DNA of 64,000 bases from Roseimaritima ulvae (GTDB lineage Bacteria; Planctomycetota; Planctomycetia; Pirellulales; Pirellulaceae): positions 4,631,404-4,695,403 of the forward strand of contig NZ_CP042914.1 in assembly GCF_008065135.1 (NCBI RefSeq). Reading direction: 5' to 3'. Shown here piece by piece: positions 1-8,598 of the stretch; the stretch's first letter is position 1, and each line of letters starts with the position of its first letter. The notes beneath the pieces are model-generated. The model made no database searches, had not been told where the DNA came from, and was given only the letters and a program-made list of their open reading frames with translations. The translations under genes were made by a program, and so were the position numbers.

Positions 1-45
1 GGCGTTATGCACTCCTGCGTTTAAGCCAAACGCAGCGATAGTCGA

Positions 46-558
46 CTATTCGATGTGAGCATCAAGGCGTGAAGGCGGGATAGGGCGAGCACCTAGCTTC
101 GGTAACTCCGCTTGCCTGGTGACCTCCGTAATTAACAAGTCGCACACCGTCTCGGTGTCGGGCGCCGGTTTGCGGGGCCAGACCAAGAAAGTCAACATCA
201 ATACCGGCAATAAACAGGCGGCTAACAATCCCGTTTGTTGCAATGCCGTCGCTAGAATCGGCTCAACGTGACGCTGTGTAGCGATCGCTCGTCGATCACT
301 TTCCAAAGCATCTCGCTGCCGTCCGATTTCAATGACCTCCGCCTGCATTTCTGATTGCATCGACAACCATTCCTGACGAGCCTTAGCGTCTTGCTCGACC
401 AGTTCTCGAGACGCGGCAGTTGCGTCGGCTGGCATTGCGATGAACTCGTCAACCTGACTGCTGGTGAGGGGGGGCTGTTTGTCATCACAGCCCGCGTAGG
501 TGATTAACACAAGGGTCGATGCCAGCGGGGTGTAAACGAATTTACTAATCTTCTTCAT
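46..558 (-). CDS. unknown membrane or lipoprotein with coiled coil
   Basis: This 170-residue protein has an N-terminal hydrophobic segment (residues 8-24) ending in YAGC, which could be a degenerate lipobox with Cys24 as the lipidated residue. A charged, Glu/Arg/Gln-rich stretch follows (about 48-98), likely a coiled coil. A second hydrophobic segment at about 109-127 is followed by the basic WPRK. An AAGG ribosome binding site precedes the ATG. The gene start overlaps the end of the small membrane gene upstream (545-697), so the two are probably co-expressed. The layout (two membrane anchors, coiled coil) resembles small phage or plasmid envelope proteins, but I do not recognise the family. 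Confidence 0.55.
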   Translation of the reverse strand: MKKISKFVYTPLASTLVLITYAGCDDKQPPLTSSQVDEFIAMPADATAASRELVEQDAKARQEWLSMQSEMQAEVIEIGRQRDALESDRRAIATQRHVEPILATALQQTGLLAACLLPVLMLTFLVWPRKPAPDTETVCDLLITEVTRQAELPKLGARPIPPSRLDAHIE

Positions 559-697
559 CGTCGAGTGAACCTTTCTGCAATATCCGACTAAGTAGTTGTT
601 GCAAGCCGGTGCGGTGACGCCGCTCGGTTAACACCAGAGCACCGGTGACCGCTAGCGCAACCGCGAGGAATGAAATGACCAATAACCAAACAATCAA
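545..697 (-). CDS. small single-span membrane protein
   Basis: About 50 residues with one clear membrane span near the N-terminus (VWLLVISFLAVALAVTGALV) and an acidic C-terminal tail (SLDDEED). I chose the TTG start at 697 because a strong AAGGAG lies seven bases upstream; the frame stays open further upstream to a GTG at 778, but that start has no comparable ribosome binding site. The gene overlaps the next gene on the minus strand (46-558) by 14 bases, which suggests translational coupling. It has a holin-like size and shape, but nothing in the sequence shows that function. Confidence 0.5.
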   Translation of the reverse strand: MIVWLLVISFLAVALAVTGALVLTERRHRTGLQQLLSRILQKGSLDDEED

Positions 698-798
698 CGG
701 ATGGCTCCTTTTGTGGCGGTGTGTAAACGAAAACAGGCCCGCCGATACACACGACGGACCTGAAAAAGGATGAAACACGCTCTCGTAAGAGCCGTGTG

Positions 799-2283
799 TT
801 AGTTGTCGGAGGGCTTGGACATTACGCTACGGCGCCGACGCTTCCCCTGCACACGCTGATAGACGCCTGGGTGATCCACCGACAGGCAACGCCCATCGGC
901 CCAGCTGCGCAGTTTTTCGACCGACTCGCAGGCCGTAACGGCGACTGGGACGACGTGATGTGCCGCATCGGTCAACGGCACATCGAGCAGGGCTGCCAAG
1001 CGGCAGCAGGCACGGATCTCGGCTCCAGTCCAGAGGTCGTCCTGCGGCCGGTCCTGGTCGTTGTCGAGCGAGAACTCCCGCAGGTGAATCTGCCAAATCG
1101 CCGCCCGCTGATCGCCCGACGGCAGGTCCAGGAAGAACACACCGTCAAAACGTTCAGCCCGCGTAAATTCCGGCGGCAGCTTGGATACATCGTTGCAGGT
1201 GGCCACCATAAAAACATTTGACGTGTGGTCGTTCATCCAAGTCAGCAGAGTGCCGAATAGCCGTGTCGAAACGCCACTGTCCTGGGCGCCGCCCGACGCC
1301 CCACTGAGGGCTTTCTCAACTTCGTCGACGAATAGGATGCACGGTGACATGGCATCGGCGATCGCCAAGGCCTCGCGGATGTTCGATTCGGTCTGTCCGA
1401 CCAATGAGCCCATCAGCGCCCCCACGTCCAGCGTCAACGTCGGACGGCCGGTCTCTTGCCCCAGGGCTTTGCAGAAGGCCGATTTGCCCACGCCCGGCAC
1501 ACCGAGCAGCAGCACGCCCTTGGCACGCACCTCGGCGCGGGACGCCGAAGAACGCAGAAGCGACCGCCGACAGAAGGCCTTTAACGCTTCCAGCCCGCCG
1601 AGCTGCTCGAACTGGTCACTGCCGCGGTGGAGCTTCAACAGGCCGGACTTTTTCAGGGCGGCCGTCTTCAATTCCCATACCGCCTGCGGTGTGAGTCGTC
1701 CATCACGAACAAGCGAAAGGCTGAAGGCGTTTTCGGCTTCGTAGCGGGTTAAGCCCGCCGCAGCGTCCAGCAGGGCCGTTAATTCATTGCCGCTGGGCAA
1801 CTCCTCCGCTTCAGTCGCGATACCGCGAGCGATATCGGCCAACTGCTCTCGATCAGGGCGCGCATGTTCGATGACGGTGAACAGTTTTTCCAGTTCCACA
1901 GGTAACTGAACTACCGGCGAGAGGATGACGACGAACGTGCGGTCGAGTTTGCCGCGATGGATCGCGGTGACTAACGATTGCACGATCTCGGCTGAGGCGA
2001 GGAAACGATGGAAGTTTTTGAGCACGAGGATGGTGGTACCATCCCGTGTGCCCAGCTGGCCGAGTGACCGCAGTGCAGTGAGTGGGTCGGCCGCGGACTC
2101 GTTGAAGTCGCTGGCGATCGATCCCTGCAGTCCGAGGTCGAGATCCCAGTGCATCAGTCGCCATTGTTCCTCCTGTGCCAAACGCTGCATATCGGCGAGC
2201 ACCTCGGTGTGCTCGGGCGATTCGATCCAGATGCCGGTAAAGCAGGCACAGATCAATTCTTTCATTCGATCGATCAAGGTCAT
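799..2283 (-). CDS. Ycf46-like AAA ATPase
   Basis: A 494-residue protein with a single C-terminal AAA module: Walker A GVPGVGKS (261-268), Walker B ILFVDE (316-321), a sensor-1 type Asn near 364 and candidate arginine fingers near 375-378 (RAERFD). The N-terminal half is a non-ATPase domain like that of the chloroplast/cyanobacterial Ycf46 family. The frame is open upstream, but the ATG at 2283 has an AGAGGA site just before it and starts the conserved MTLIDRMKELI, so I use it. It is the last gene of a cassette with DUF2997 and DUF1257 genes. The ATPase may remodel a protein or nucleoprotein target, with its small neighbours as partners; that role is inferred. Confidence 0.85.
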   Translation of the reverse strand: MTLIDRMKELICACFTGIWIESPEHTEVLADMQRLAQEEQWRLMHWDLDLGLQGSIASDFNESAADPLTALRSLGQLGTRDGTTILVLKNFHRFLASAEIVQSLVTAIHRGKLDRTFVVILSPVVQLPVELEKLFTVIEHARPDREQLADIARGIATEAEELPSGNELTALLDAAAGLTRYEAENAFSLSLVRDGRLTPQAVWELKTAALKKSGLLKLHRGSDQFEQLGGLEALKAFCRRSLLRSSASRAEVRAKGVLLLGVPGVGKSAFCKALGQETGRPTLTLDVGALMGSLVGQTESNIREALAIADAMSPCILFVDEVEKALSGASGGAQDSGVSTRLFGTLLTWMNDHTSNVFMVATCNDVSKLPPEFTRAERFDGVFFLDLPSGDQRAAIWQIHLREFSLDNDQDRPQDDLWTGAEIRACCRLAALLDVPLTDAAHHVVPVAVTACESVEKLRSWADGRCLSVDHPGVYQRVQGKRRRRSVMSKPSDN

Positions 2284-2342
2284 GATCGGATTCCTCTTGT
2301 TAGAGTGGTGTGAAAGGACATGAGAAAGACACGCCAGTGCCG

Positions 2343-2537
2343 CTAAGGCTGTTGGCGAGTCTGCTGAGACTCGGTCTGGGCGGTCGCGTAAAACTCGCTG
2401 GTGAGTTTCTCCTGGGTGACGGCACCGAGTGCTTGCTCGAGAAATCGACTGGCTTCGCGGCACTGGCTGCCGGCGAAGCCGTGAGTTTCGATGTTGGAGT
2501 CGCCTTGCGGCGAAACGATAACGATAATGGTGCTCAT
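2343..2537 (-). CDS. DUF2997-like small protein
   Basis: A 64-residue protein matching the short DUF2997 pattern: a beta-strand opening (STIIVIVSPQGD), a central G(S/P)xCxEA(S/T)xFLE block (here GSQCREASRFLEQALG), and a short hydrophilic tail. Function is unknown. Its ATG at 2537 overlaps the TGA of the DUF1257 gene in an ATGA arrangement, so translation of the two is probably coupled. DUF2997, DUF1257 and a Ycf46-like ATPase recur together in bacterial genomes to my knowledge, which supports reading these three as one functional unit. Confidence 0.75.
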   Translation of the reverse strand: MSTIIVIVSPQGDSNIETHGFAGSQCREASRFLEQALGAVTQEKLTSEFYATAQTESQQTRQQP

Positions 2538-2902
2538 GCGGCACCTCCGGCGCCAACGGTCAGCTTGATCGAACCGTCGGGCAGTGACTGTTCGCTGACC
2601 GAGTAGCCTTGCTTGCGCGCTTCGAGTTTGGCCTTCTCCACTGCGTACGCCTGCAAGAAGGTGTCGAGCTGCAAGGGGTCGCCCCAGCGGCCTTCATAAT
2701 TGTCGTACTGGACGTTACCTGCGGCTGTGTCGAAGACGACCGGATAACGCCACTGATTGAGCTGTACGGCCAGCCCACGAACTGTCTGGCTAAAAAGTTT
2801 GAACTCGCCTTCCACCGGGGCGCCTAGGCCGAGGCGGTGGCAACCGGCCCGGACCGCTAACGGGTCGCGGACCTTGGTAGCGATCTCCACAACGTGAGAC
2901 AT
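2534..2902 (-). CDS. DUF1257 / Ycf35-like protein
   Basis: A 122-residue protein with the features of the DUF1257 family, which includes plastid Ycf35: the opening MSHVVEIATKVRDPLAVRAG, a VFDTAAGNVQYDNYEGRWGD centre, and the C-terminal half with FLQAYAVEKAKLEARKQGYSV followed by DGSIKLTV. Function is unknown. An AAGGAG site sits seven bases before the ATG. Immediately upstream of that site is a terminator-like hairpin with eight Ts (2921-2957), so this first gene of the cassette appears to be under leader control. It overlaps the DUF2997 gene by four bases. Confidence 0.8.
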   Translation of the reverse strand: MSHVVEIATKVRDPLAVRAGCHRLGLGAPVEGEFKLFSQTVRGLAVQLNQWRYPVVFDTAAGNVQYDNYEGRWGDPLQLDTFLQAYAVEKAKLEARKQGYSVSEQSLPDGSIKLTVGAGGAA

Positions 2903-2920
2903 GGGCTTCTCCTTGCGGGT

Positions 2921-2957
2921 AAAAAAAAGGTGCAGGAACTACGTAGTTCCCGTCACC
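2921..2957 (-). terminator. terminator or attenuator hairpin before the DUF1257 gene
   Basis: On the minus strand a hairpin GGTG-acg-GGAAC-TACGTA-GTTCC-tg-CACC is followed directly by eight Ts (2928 to 2921). The core 2935-2950 is a perfect 16-base palindrome. The T-run ends about six bases before the Shine-Dalgarno sequence of the DUF1257 gene, leaving no room for a promoter between. It either ends transcription from the upstream HTH gene or attenuates the cassette. A second small hairpin, CGTCA-GAAA-TGACG (2996-3008), lies further upstream in the leader. Confidence 0.65.
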
Positions 2958-3131
2958 TCTATGTAGCGCTCGATCGGCGGAAATTTAGCTTTGCTCGTCA
3001 GAAATGACGGCTTCGACGTCGTCTACCTGCCTCAGCAATCATCCCGCGAAGCGTCGGCTGTAACGGGACCACTATGCGGGATGTTGGCGGCTTTGAATTC
3101 GCCTGGATGAGCTCGGCAAACCGGTACTTCG

Positions 3132-3539
3132 TTACTTCTTCGAGTCTGCAATCTTCTCCGACCGGGTCGTGTTAAGGATCTGCTGGCGAGATTCGTACCG
3201 AGTCCACAGGTAACGCAGTAAGTTCGGATGATCTTCTTGTAGTTCCGGCGTGTCGCTCCATCGCTCGGCGTCGCGTAGCCTGAAACGACGTTCGCTTTCT
3301 TTACACTTCGGGCAGACGCCGCAAAGGAAACTCAGCGTATCCATGATCGTGAAGCCCAGGGAGTTCGACGTGCGGTTGATGAACTTGCTAATTAGCTGAG
3401 GCGTGCAGCCACACCATCGGGCGTACTGCGTAGGCGATGGGTACTCTGCGCCAGGCACATACGCGGACCCGCGGCGTACACCAAGTCGAATGACTTTCCG
3501 GATTCGTTCGGTCATCGTAAATAATCGCTTCTTTGCCAT
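3132..3539 (-). CDS. putative HTH DNA-binding protein
   Basis: A 135-residue protein with a basic N-terminus and a helix-turn-helix-like segment at about residues 34-62 (SPTQYARWCGCTPQLISKFI). A cysteine cluster CGVCPKC follows at about 73-79 and could bind zinc. The C-terminal third is charged. A GGAG site precedes the ATG. It lies between a gene-poor stretch and the DUF1257 cassette, transcribed toward the cassette, so a regulatory role there is plausible but only inferred. The HTH assignment rests on pattern and is not certain. Confidence 0.6.
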   Translation of the reverse strand: MAKKRLFTMTERIRKVIRLGVRRGSAYVPGAEYPSPTQYARWCGCTPQLISKFINRTSNSLGFTIMDTLSFLCGVCPKCKESERRFRLRDAERWSDTPELQEDHPNLLRYLWTRYESRQQILNTTRSEKIADSKK

Positions 3540-4394
3540 CGTGGTATCTCCGTTGTCGGTAGCAGTTGCAGTGAGTTAACAACGGTCTGAGAATATGTCT
3601 GCGGCGCCAAACGACCAAATTCGTGTAATTACATCGCAACTGGATAGGCGGCCGAACCGGTGGACGAGGAGCTGAGAGCACTGTATCCGCTACCGATCTG
3701 ACGGCGATTGCGACCAGTACTCGCACACACGAGGGCGATATGCGACAAGCCACCGGTTTGCACTGCTTTTCAGAAAAATGGCTTCGTCACGCCCCGTGTA
3801 TGCCAGTTTCAAAGTTTCGTTGTGGGAGAACCCCAGCGATTCAGCAGGTTCGCAACGCTGCCGCTGTGTCGCTGCATTTTCTCTCGATGCCGAACGATCC
3901 CGTGCAGGCTAGTGCGGTATCCGCTTTTCAGGGGGCGGGATTCTGCTCGTCCCGCCCCACCAATGGAGGCAAGCACCTGACGGCTTCGCGGACGGGGGTG
4001 ATTTTGACTGCAGGGCCTCGTCTTTTTTGCAAGAGGGAAGTGCAGATTGAGACCGGCCTCTATGTCGCACCGTATTTGAGACAGTGCTTCGCAACGATTA
4101 GTTATCGCGGTGAACCAGTCGAGGTTTGAGAAGAGGCGATGCCCAGCACAGAGCGATAAGGCCACACGCAGTGGAGTGGCATTACAGGTGGCCGGTCTGT
4201 CTACGTCTCCACTTGGACGTGCGTCCCCATTCGGCTTACCATTCCGCGATGTCTACTGAATCGGGCGGTCGCGGTCCCCGTGAACGAGAGTGTCCAGGTC
4301 GAGACAGCTACAATTCGCCTGGAGCAGGCCTACTTGCTCCAATTGGTGCAGTTCGCAACGCCAACAGCTGGTACCGGTTTGGATGCAATTTGAC
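3540..4394. other. long gene-poor stretch in the element
   Basis: No convincing gene is seen in about 850 bases; the open frames on both strands have unbiased composition and no good start sites. The stretch holds a perfect inverted repeat GGGGCGGGA / TCCCGCCCC (3932-3940 and 3950-3958, nine-base loop) without a T-run, so not an obvious terminator. Because the element encodes a rolling-circle type initiator, this non-coding block is one candidate for an origin or single-strand initiation site. No nick-site motif was recognised. Confidence 0.4.
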
Positions 4395-4434
4395 AAAAAA
4401 AAGAAGTGTGGGAACGACGAAGTTCCCACACTTC
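4395..4434 (-). terminator. intrinsic terminator of the Lys-rich gene
   Basis: A perfect 13-base-pair stem (4403-4415 pairing with 4422-4434) with a six-base loop is followed on the minus strand by eight Ts (4402 to 4395). It lies 57 bases after the stop of the gene at 4491-5525 and ends that transcript. The core shares GGAAC-N6-GTTCC with the hairpin at 2921-2957. Confidence 0.85.
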
Positions 4435-4490
4435 CACCGAGGGCAAGATCAGTCGCTAATAAATGGAGCGACAGTAGCTAGCGAGTTTCG

Positions 4491-5525
4491 TTATGTCGCC
4501 GCTGCCGCAGGTACGGTCCGCCGTCGCTTTTTCTTTTTCACAACGGAACCGGACGACGAGGCACTTTTCTCCTGCGGCCCAGGTGCTTTCGCCGCCGGCT
4601 TTTTCTTCGAGACTTTCTTTTTCTTTTTGATTCGCTCGCCGGTAGCCGTCGAGCCTGAGCTGCTCGAAGGCGCAGGCTTTCTCTTCTGCTTCACCTTCTT
4701 TTTCACTTTTGGCCGTACAGTAGGGGCCTGCTCGGCATTTAACATAGCGACCTCCGTTTGCTTGTCCCCTCGCAGAGTCGCAATTGCTTTGACGATTGCC
4801 TCCTCTGTGGCGTTGAGACGCTCTCCGCACGCCTTCAGTGAATCGATCGCCTCTTCGAACTTCTGGATAGTTTCGGGGCGTCTGTTTTCTTTTATTTTGC
4901 CCACCTCCTCCAGGAACTGCTTCTCTAGTACGGGAGCCGCCGCCTGCGACAAGTTTTCGGCACAGCGAGCCGCCTTTTTGATTAGCGTCTGGCTGCCACG
5001 TTTCCGGGTTTCCGTTGAGTTGCTTCCTGGTTTTCTCTTGATTGCCTCGTCCACGTACTCGTGCAGCACCATTACCGACCACCGCTGCTCTGCACATTTC
5101 CTCAGCAGATTGTGTTGTATATCCGGGTCGCAGGTTCTAGCCAATGCCGCCAGATGGCTCCAAGTAATGCGCCCGTACTGCGAGTTGGCATCACCATTGA
5201 ATCTTTCAATTTCTTTCAGCAATTTGTCGTCGATAAATCGTGCAACATTCCTGTAAAACTTTTTTTGACTACGGTCAATTCCCATTGCGTCAACCAACAG
5301 GTCGTCTGCTTCGTCACCGTATTTTTCAGGATTAGAGGAGATTTCCAGTAGATCCTTGGCCCACCCTACGCGAACAGCCAGCTCATTGCCCTCGAGCTCT
5401 TTGGCTTCGTTGACCCACCGGTCGTAGATCTGCTTAACCTCTGTCCCCAAACATTTTGCAGTTTGGCGTCGAGCGTCGCCATCAGACTCGCTCAGAATCT
5501 TAAAAGTTTTCGGCAGTAAACTCAT
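4491..5525 (-). CDS. unknown protein with lysine-rich tail
   Basis: A 344-residue protein. The segment at about 118-165 (ITWSHLAALARTCDPDIQ then WSVMVLHEYVDEAIK) resembles the WSH...LL...dp...W(S/T)V pattern seen in DUF1016- or ParB/KorB-like DNA-associated proteins. From about residue 275 the protein becomes a low-complexity Lys/Ala/Ser/Pro tail with repeated KKKKK blocks, typical of nonspecific nucleic-acid binding. An AAGG site lies before the ATG and a strong terminator follows at 4395-4434, so it is probably a monocistronic unit. A DNA-binding or partition-type role is inferred, not shown. Confidence 0.6.
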   Translation of the reverse strand: MSLLPKTFKILSESDGDARRQTAKCLGTEVKQIYDRWVNEAKELEGNELAVRVGWAKDLLEISSNPEKYGDEADDLLVDAMGIDRSQKKFYRNVARFIDDKLLKEIERFNGDANSQYGRITWSHLAALARTCDPDIQHNLLRKCAEQRWSVMVLHEYVDEAIKRKPGSNSTETRKRGSQTLIKKAARCAENLSQAAAPVLEKQFLEEVGKIKENRRPETIQKFEEAIDSLKACGERLNATEEAIVKAIATLRGDKQTEVAMLNAEQAPTVRPKVKKKVKQKRKPAPSSSSGSTATGERIKKKKKVSKKKPAAKAPGPQEKSASSSGSVVKKKKRRRTVPAAAAT

Positions 5526-6174
5526 TCTTCAAACCTTGGATAAAAAGTATCTAGACATTGAGCCGTGTAGCGACGTCGCTATCCGCTCAAAGTCATCCGA
5601 ACCATGCACAGTACCGCAGATCCCGTCGCAGCAAAATCCACGTTTTGTAGTGGCGTATTGGCCGATTCAAACGAGATCGACTTTGCTGACACACCATCAG
5701 ATCTGCAGCATGAAAAGACGCGCGGACGCGTGTGTTGTCATCGCGAGAGGGACGCGTCGTCGTATCTCGATCGTTGTCCTGTCGGTGCTTCATGATTGCC
5801 CGCACGACCTCCTCATCGATTGGACCGCAGTTTGAACGCAGCGGTCGGGTCGGATGGAGAGCTTGTGTCCACCGCCGGCAAGAGACGCAATTCTGCTTGC
5901 ATCGCATGGCTCTCCGGACCGGATACTGAGGCCTTCCGGACAAGGGAAAAACGGGGAAAGCAAGGGGCATGAAATCACTTTGCGGTTCTTCCTTTAACTG
6001 GTCGTACACTGACAGGTGTGGGGGCTATTGGCCGGATCGGAAAACAAGTCCGTATGAGAAGTCGCTTTCGTCACCGGCTATATACGTATTTAGTGCTGCT
6101 GTTTCCTGCCTCTTCCGTAGCGGCGGAGATTGTTTCCGCGTGTAGGCATTCAACAGGCACACGTGGGCGGCAAG
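5526..6174. other. stretch without a convincing gene
   Basis: About 650 bases lie between two supported minus-strand genes. A minus-strand frame at 5593-6009 (GTG start, about 138 codons) is open, but its composition is arginine- and cysteine-rich in a way typical of chance frames and I recognise nothing. I treat this as non-coding, possibly with a remnant gene. Confidence 0.35.
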
Positions 6175-6843
6175 TCAATTCTGCGGTAGAAGCCGTCGCT
6201 CTTCATGTGCTCGCTTTAGCTCCCACTCGAGCTTTTTCGGCGAATAGCAGCAGGACTGTGTAACGTTGAGCCACTGCATGAGAATCTCATGGTTCCATGT
6301 GGCATCTTTGCGCAAGTCGTTCCTGACCTGCTGGACGCGACGCTCGTATGATCGCTCCAGACGTTCATACTCTTCGTCACCGACATCTAAGGGGCAGGCT
6401 GTCGGCTTTTCCCAGAACACATCGAACAAGTCGATCCGTCTCAGATAGGGCACCAACCGAGACAGGTGTTTCCATGTCAGTGTTGGGAACGCGTCCGCAG
6501 CCGCATGGAGTGCAGATGGTGTCACCAGCGCGTGTAGATGCAGAGCAACGAAAACGACTTGTTCACTGGTAACGACAGGAGCCAGATGCCCGATGTCGCG
6601 GAAGGCCGCCGTGAGCGCCTTTGTCCAACTGAGATTCGAAACCTCAAGGCCCTCCGGTTCGATCGAGTGATAGTGGAAGCAATCACCTAGGATGAGTTCA
6701 CTCAGCTGGTCGAATGGCTCTGGCAGCCGTGATAGAGCAGGAGCTCCCGATGCAAACGTCGTGGCGAATCTTGCTGCATCTTCACGCTGGGAATCAATTA
6801 CAGCAGCCCAACGGGATAGTGGGTGTGCGGGACGTCGTGTCAT
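6175..6843 (-). CDS. unknown element protein
   Basis: A 222-residue soluble protein with no signal peptide or membrane segment. The ATG is preceded by GGAGATAACC, nearly the same leader as the HTH gene at 3132-3539. The central part (about 78-130) is helical with many His/Leu residues (VVFVALHLHALVTPSALHAA). The C-terminal part (about 160-222) is strongly charged (EEYERLERSYERRVQQVRND). It sits just downstream of the replication initiator (about 96 bases), so it could be a replication accessory protein. Family not recognised. Confidence 0.55.
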   Translation of the reverse strand: MTRRPAHPLSRWAAVIDSQREDAARFATTFASGAPALSRLPEPFDQLSELILGDCFHYHSIEPEGLEVSNLSWTKALTAAFRDIGHLAPVVTSEQVVFVALHLHALVTPSALHAAADAFPTLTWKHLSRLVPYLRRIDLFDVFWEKPTACPLDVGDEEYERLERSYERRVQQVRNDLRKDATWNHEILMQWLNVTQSCCYSPKKLEWELKRAHEERRLLPQN

Positions 6844-6939
6844 GGTTATCTCCGTTTAATGGATTTGGAAAGGTGGAGGTGGATGTGCCGAATCTCGCCG
6901 TGCCAATTTCGGAACGGCACGAGCAGCATGCCGAGTTGG

Positions 6940-8034
6940 TCACATCGTTAGTTCGCCGTCGAGGGCGTCCAGCAATAGCCGGTGGGCTTCGTTTCGCAAC
7001 TGAGTCTCAGCCTCTCTTCGAGCATCTGCTGAAATTTCAAATGGTTCACCGGTGAAGGGCAGCACCAGATAGTGCGTCGTTGAGACGTAGCTGCACGGGG
7101 CTTCAGCTGTCTTGGCTTGGCAGCGGCTGCAGGCGAGATGGGTGCTGAGACCTGCATCTCGCATCATTTGCTTCCTCTGCAGATCCGCACCTGGGAGATC
7201 ATCTTTCGAGGCGAACCTCTGCACGTACTCCTGTAGGCTGCGCAAGTGGGCAAAAGTAATCTCATTGCGAGAGGCACCAGACCGCCCCGTGAAGAGGCAC
7301 GTCGAGTCCAGCCTTAATCGGGAGTAGTAGTGGTGCTTGCACGACGCAAGTACTGACTGGCAAGCCCGTGTTGCATCTTGTGCTTCGGCAAGGTGCGTTA
7401 GCTTTTCCAGTTCCCGCGCCAAACGCGCAGCATCAACGTCTTTGTCGAGCGTTAGGACTGCATGGACATGTGGCTGCATCCGCTCCCGGCCAGGAGGAGT
7501 TTGGATGTGCATCGCACCGACAACGTCGAGTACCGCGCCGGATAGACGTGCATTCGCGGTGTACTCGCGGCATGTCCTGAGAATTGCGGGCAGTAGCTGT
7601 TTGATCGCGTGCCTGCAAAACGAGATAGATTCGTCATAGCTGTCGACGAAATGATAGTGAAAGACCGATGCCAATACCTGGGAGTCTGTGTTGGGTTTGT
7701 TAACATCAAATCGATTGAGCGTCCGCTTGTGGGCGAGGCTTGCGCGACAGACGGGGCATAGTTTCGCAATGCGACAGTACTGGGCACGCTCGTATTGACC
7801 GGAGTGCCCGTTGATCGGCTTAAGCAGTCGCCCGCAGGTCAAGGCTCCTAAAATTCGCCTCTTGGCGTTTCGCGTGCTCACCTCGAGACGGAGCGTCTCG
7901 CGGCAACCGCCCAATAGATTTAGGTTTCGTTCGTTACAGCTGTCATGGAATGTATCTAGGTTGGTAAAGTAATCTCCGACGCGGACCTTTCGGGCCTGAA
8001 TAAGCGACGGGCGAGTGCGGACTGGCTTGGACAT
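6940..8034 (-). CDS. rolling-circle type replication initiator (HUH endonuclease)
   Basis: A 364-residue protein with the motif order of plasmid Rep_1-type initiators. A zinc-binding-like motif R-I-A-K-L-C-P-V-C-R lies in the N-terminal third, the metal-binding HUH motif is QPHVHAVLTL in the middle, and the candidate nicking tyrosine is in LQEYVQRFASK. CxxC (CSRCQ) occurs near the C-terminus. I chose the ATG at 8034 (MSKPVRTRP) because AGAGGT stands just before it; the open frame extends 21 codons further. Such enzymes nick the double-strand origin and stay covalently bound to the 5' end. Its presence with an integrase suggests the element can replicate after excision. Confidence 0.8.
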   Translation of the reverse strand: MSKPVRTRPSLIQARKVRVGDYFTNLDTFHDSCNERNLNLLGGCRETLRLEVSTRNAKRRILGALTCGRLLKPINGHSGQYERAQYCRIAKLCPVCRASLAHKRTLNRFDVNKPNTDSQVLASVFHYHFVDSYDESISFCRHAIKQLLPAILRTCREYTANARLSGAVLDVVGAMHIQTPPGRERMQPHVHAVLTLDKDVDAARLARELEKLTHLAEAQDATRACQSVLASCKHHYYSRLRLDSTCLFTGRSGASRNEITFAHLRSLQEYVQRFASKDDLPGADLQRKQMMRDAGLSTHLACSRCQAKTAEAPCSYVSTTHYLVLPFTGEPFEISADARREAETQLRNEAHRLLLDALDGELTM

Positions 8035-8213
8035 GGCGACCTCTTTCGTGAATTGGCCTATGTATTGACGGGATAGTAGATAGTGAATTGCACCCACGTT
8101 TGGGCACTTGTACGGCTGAGCAAAGGTGGTGCCCTACGCAGTTGCCAACCGGTAGCAAAAAAATGAAACTCTGAGCCCGGGTGGTAGATCATCCACGTCG
8201 GTTTTTTGACCAC

Positions 8214-8483
8214 CTAGAAGTAGCGGGTGGTATTGCTGTCGGCGCCGCGGCGTTTGCGTGGCTTGCCCTTGGGCTTGGCTTCGACAGGGTGCCGACGACG
8301 AAAAAGAAACCGCGCCAGATCGTCCTCAGCGATACGCCACCGTGGGCGTTCGCCGTTTGGGTTGGCGGCAAGGTTGGAGGCCGGGAGCTCGCCGGATTTA
8401 ATCCAGAGCAGCACTTTGTCGGGCGTGACGCCCAGGACCTCAGCGGCCTGGGGTGGCGTAAAGAATCTCGCGGATACTGGCAT
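8214..8483 (-). CDS. excisionase-like HTH_17 / MerR-type DNA-binding protein
   Basis: An 89-residue protein whose N-terminal 60 residues match the HTH_17/MerR-like pattern: FFTPPQAAEVLGVTPDKV, then LLWIKSGELPASNL and PRWRIAEDDLARFL. A basic tail follows (KPKGKPRKRRG). Such small proteins are often excisionases/recombination directionality factors or element repressors. The ATG at 8483 begins right before the HTH and has GGGGAA upstream; a longer frame adds 35 residues of unrelated composition. It lies between the terminator of the integrase operon and the rep gene. Confidence 0.75.
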   Translation of the reverse strand: MPVSARFFTPPQAAEVLGVTPDKVLLWIKSGELPASNLAANPNGERPRWRIAEDDLARFLFRRRHPVEAKPKGKPRKRRGADSNTTRYF

Positions 8484-8598
8484 TGGTTCCCCATGTGGTT
8501 TGAGTGGTGAAGCGAACGTCGAAACCATGCTAGGACGGGTTATTTCATTCCCAAAGATGTGCTGCGCATTTAGCACCAGAACCGCCATTTTTTCAACG

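Noticed and set aside
3932-3958. Perfect inverted repeat as terminator
   Set aside because: No T-run on either strand; kept only as an unexplained hairpin in the non-coding stretch.
4126-5256. Long plus-strand open frame (376 codons)
   Set aside because: It is antisense to the Lys-rich gene at 4491-5525; the poly-Phe stretches are the complement of AAG/AAA codons. The minus strand has a ribosome binding site and a terminator.
5593-6009. Possible 138-codon minus-strand gene
   Set aside because: GTG start without a clear ribosome binding site and arginine/cysteine-rich composition typical of chance frames; no motif.
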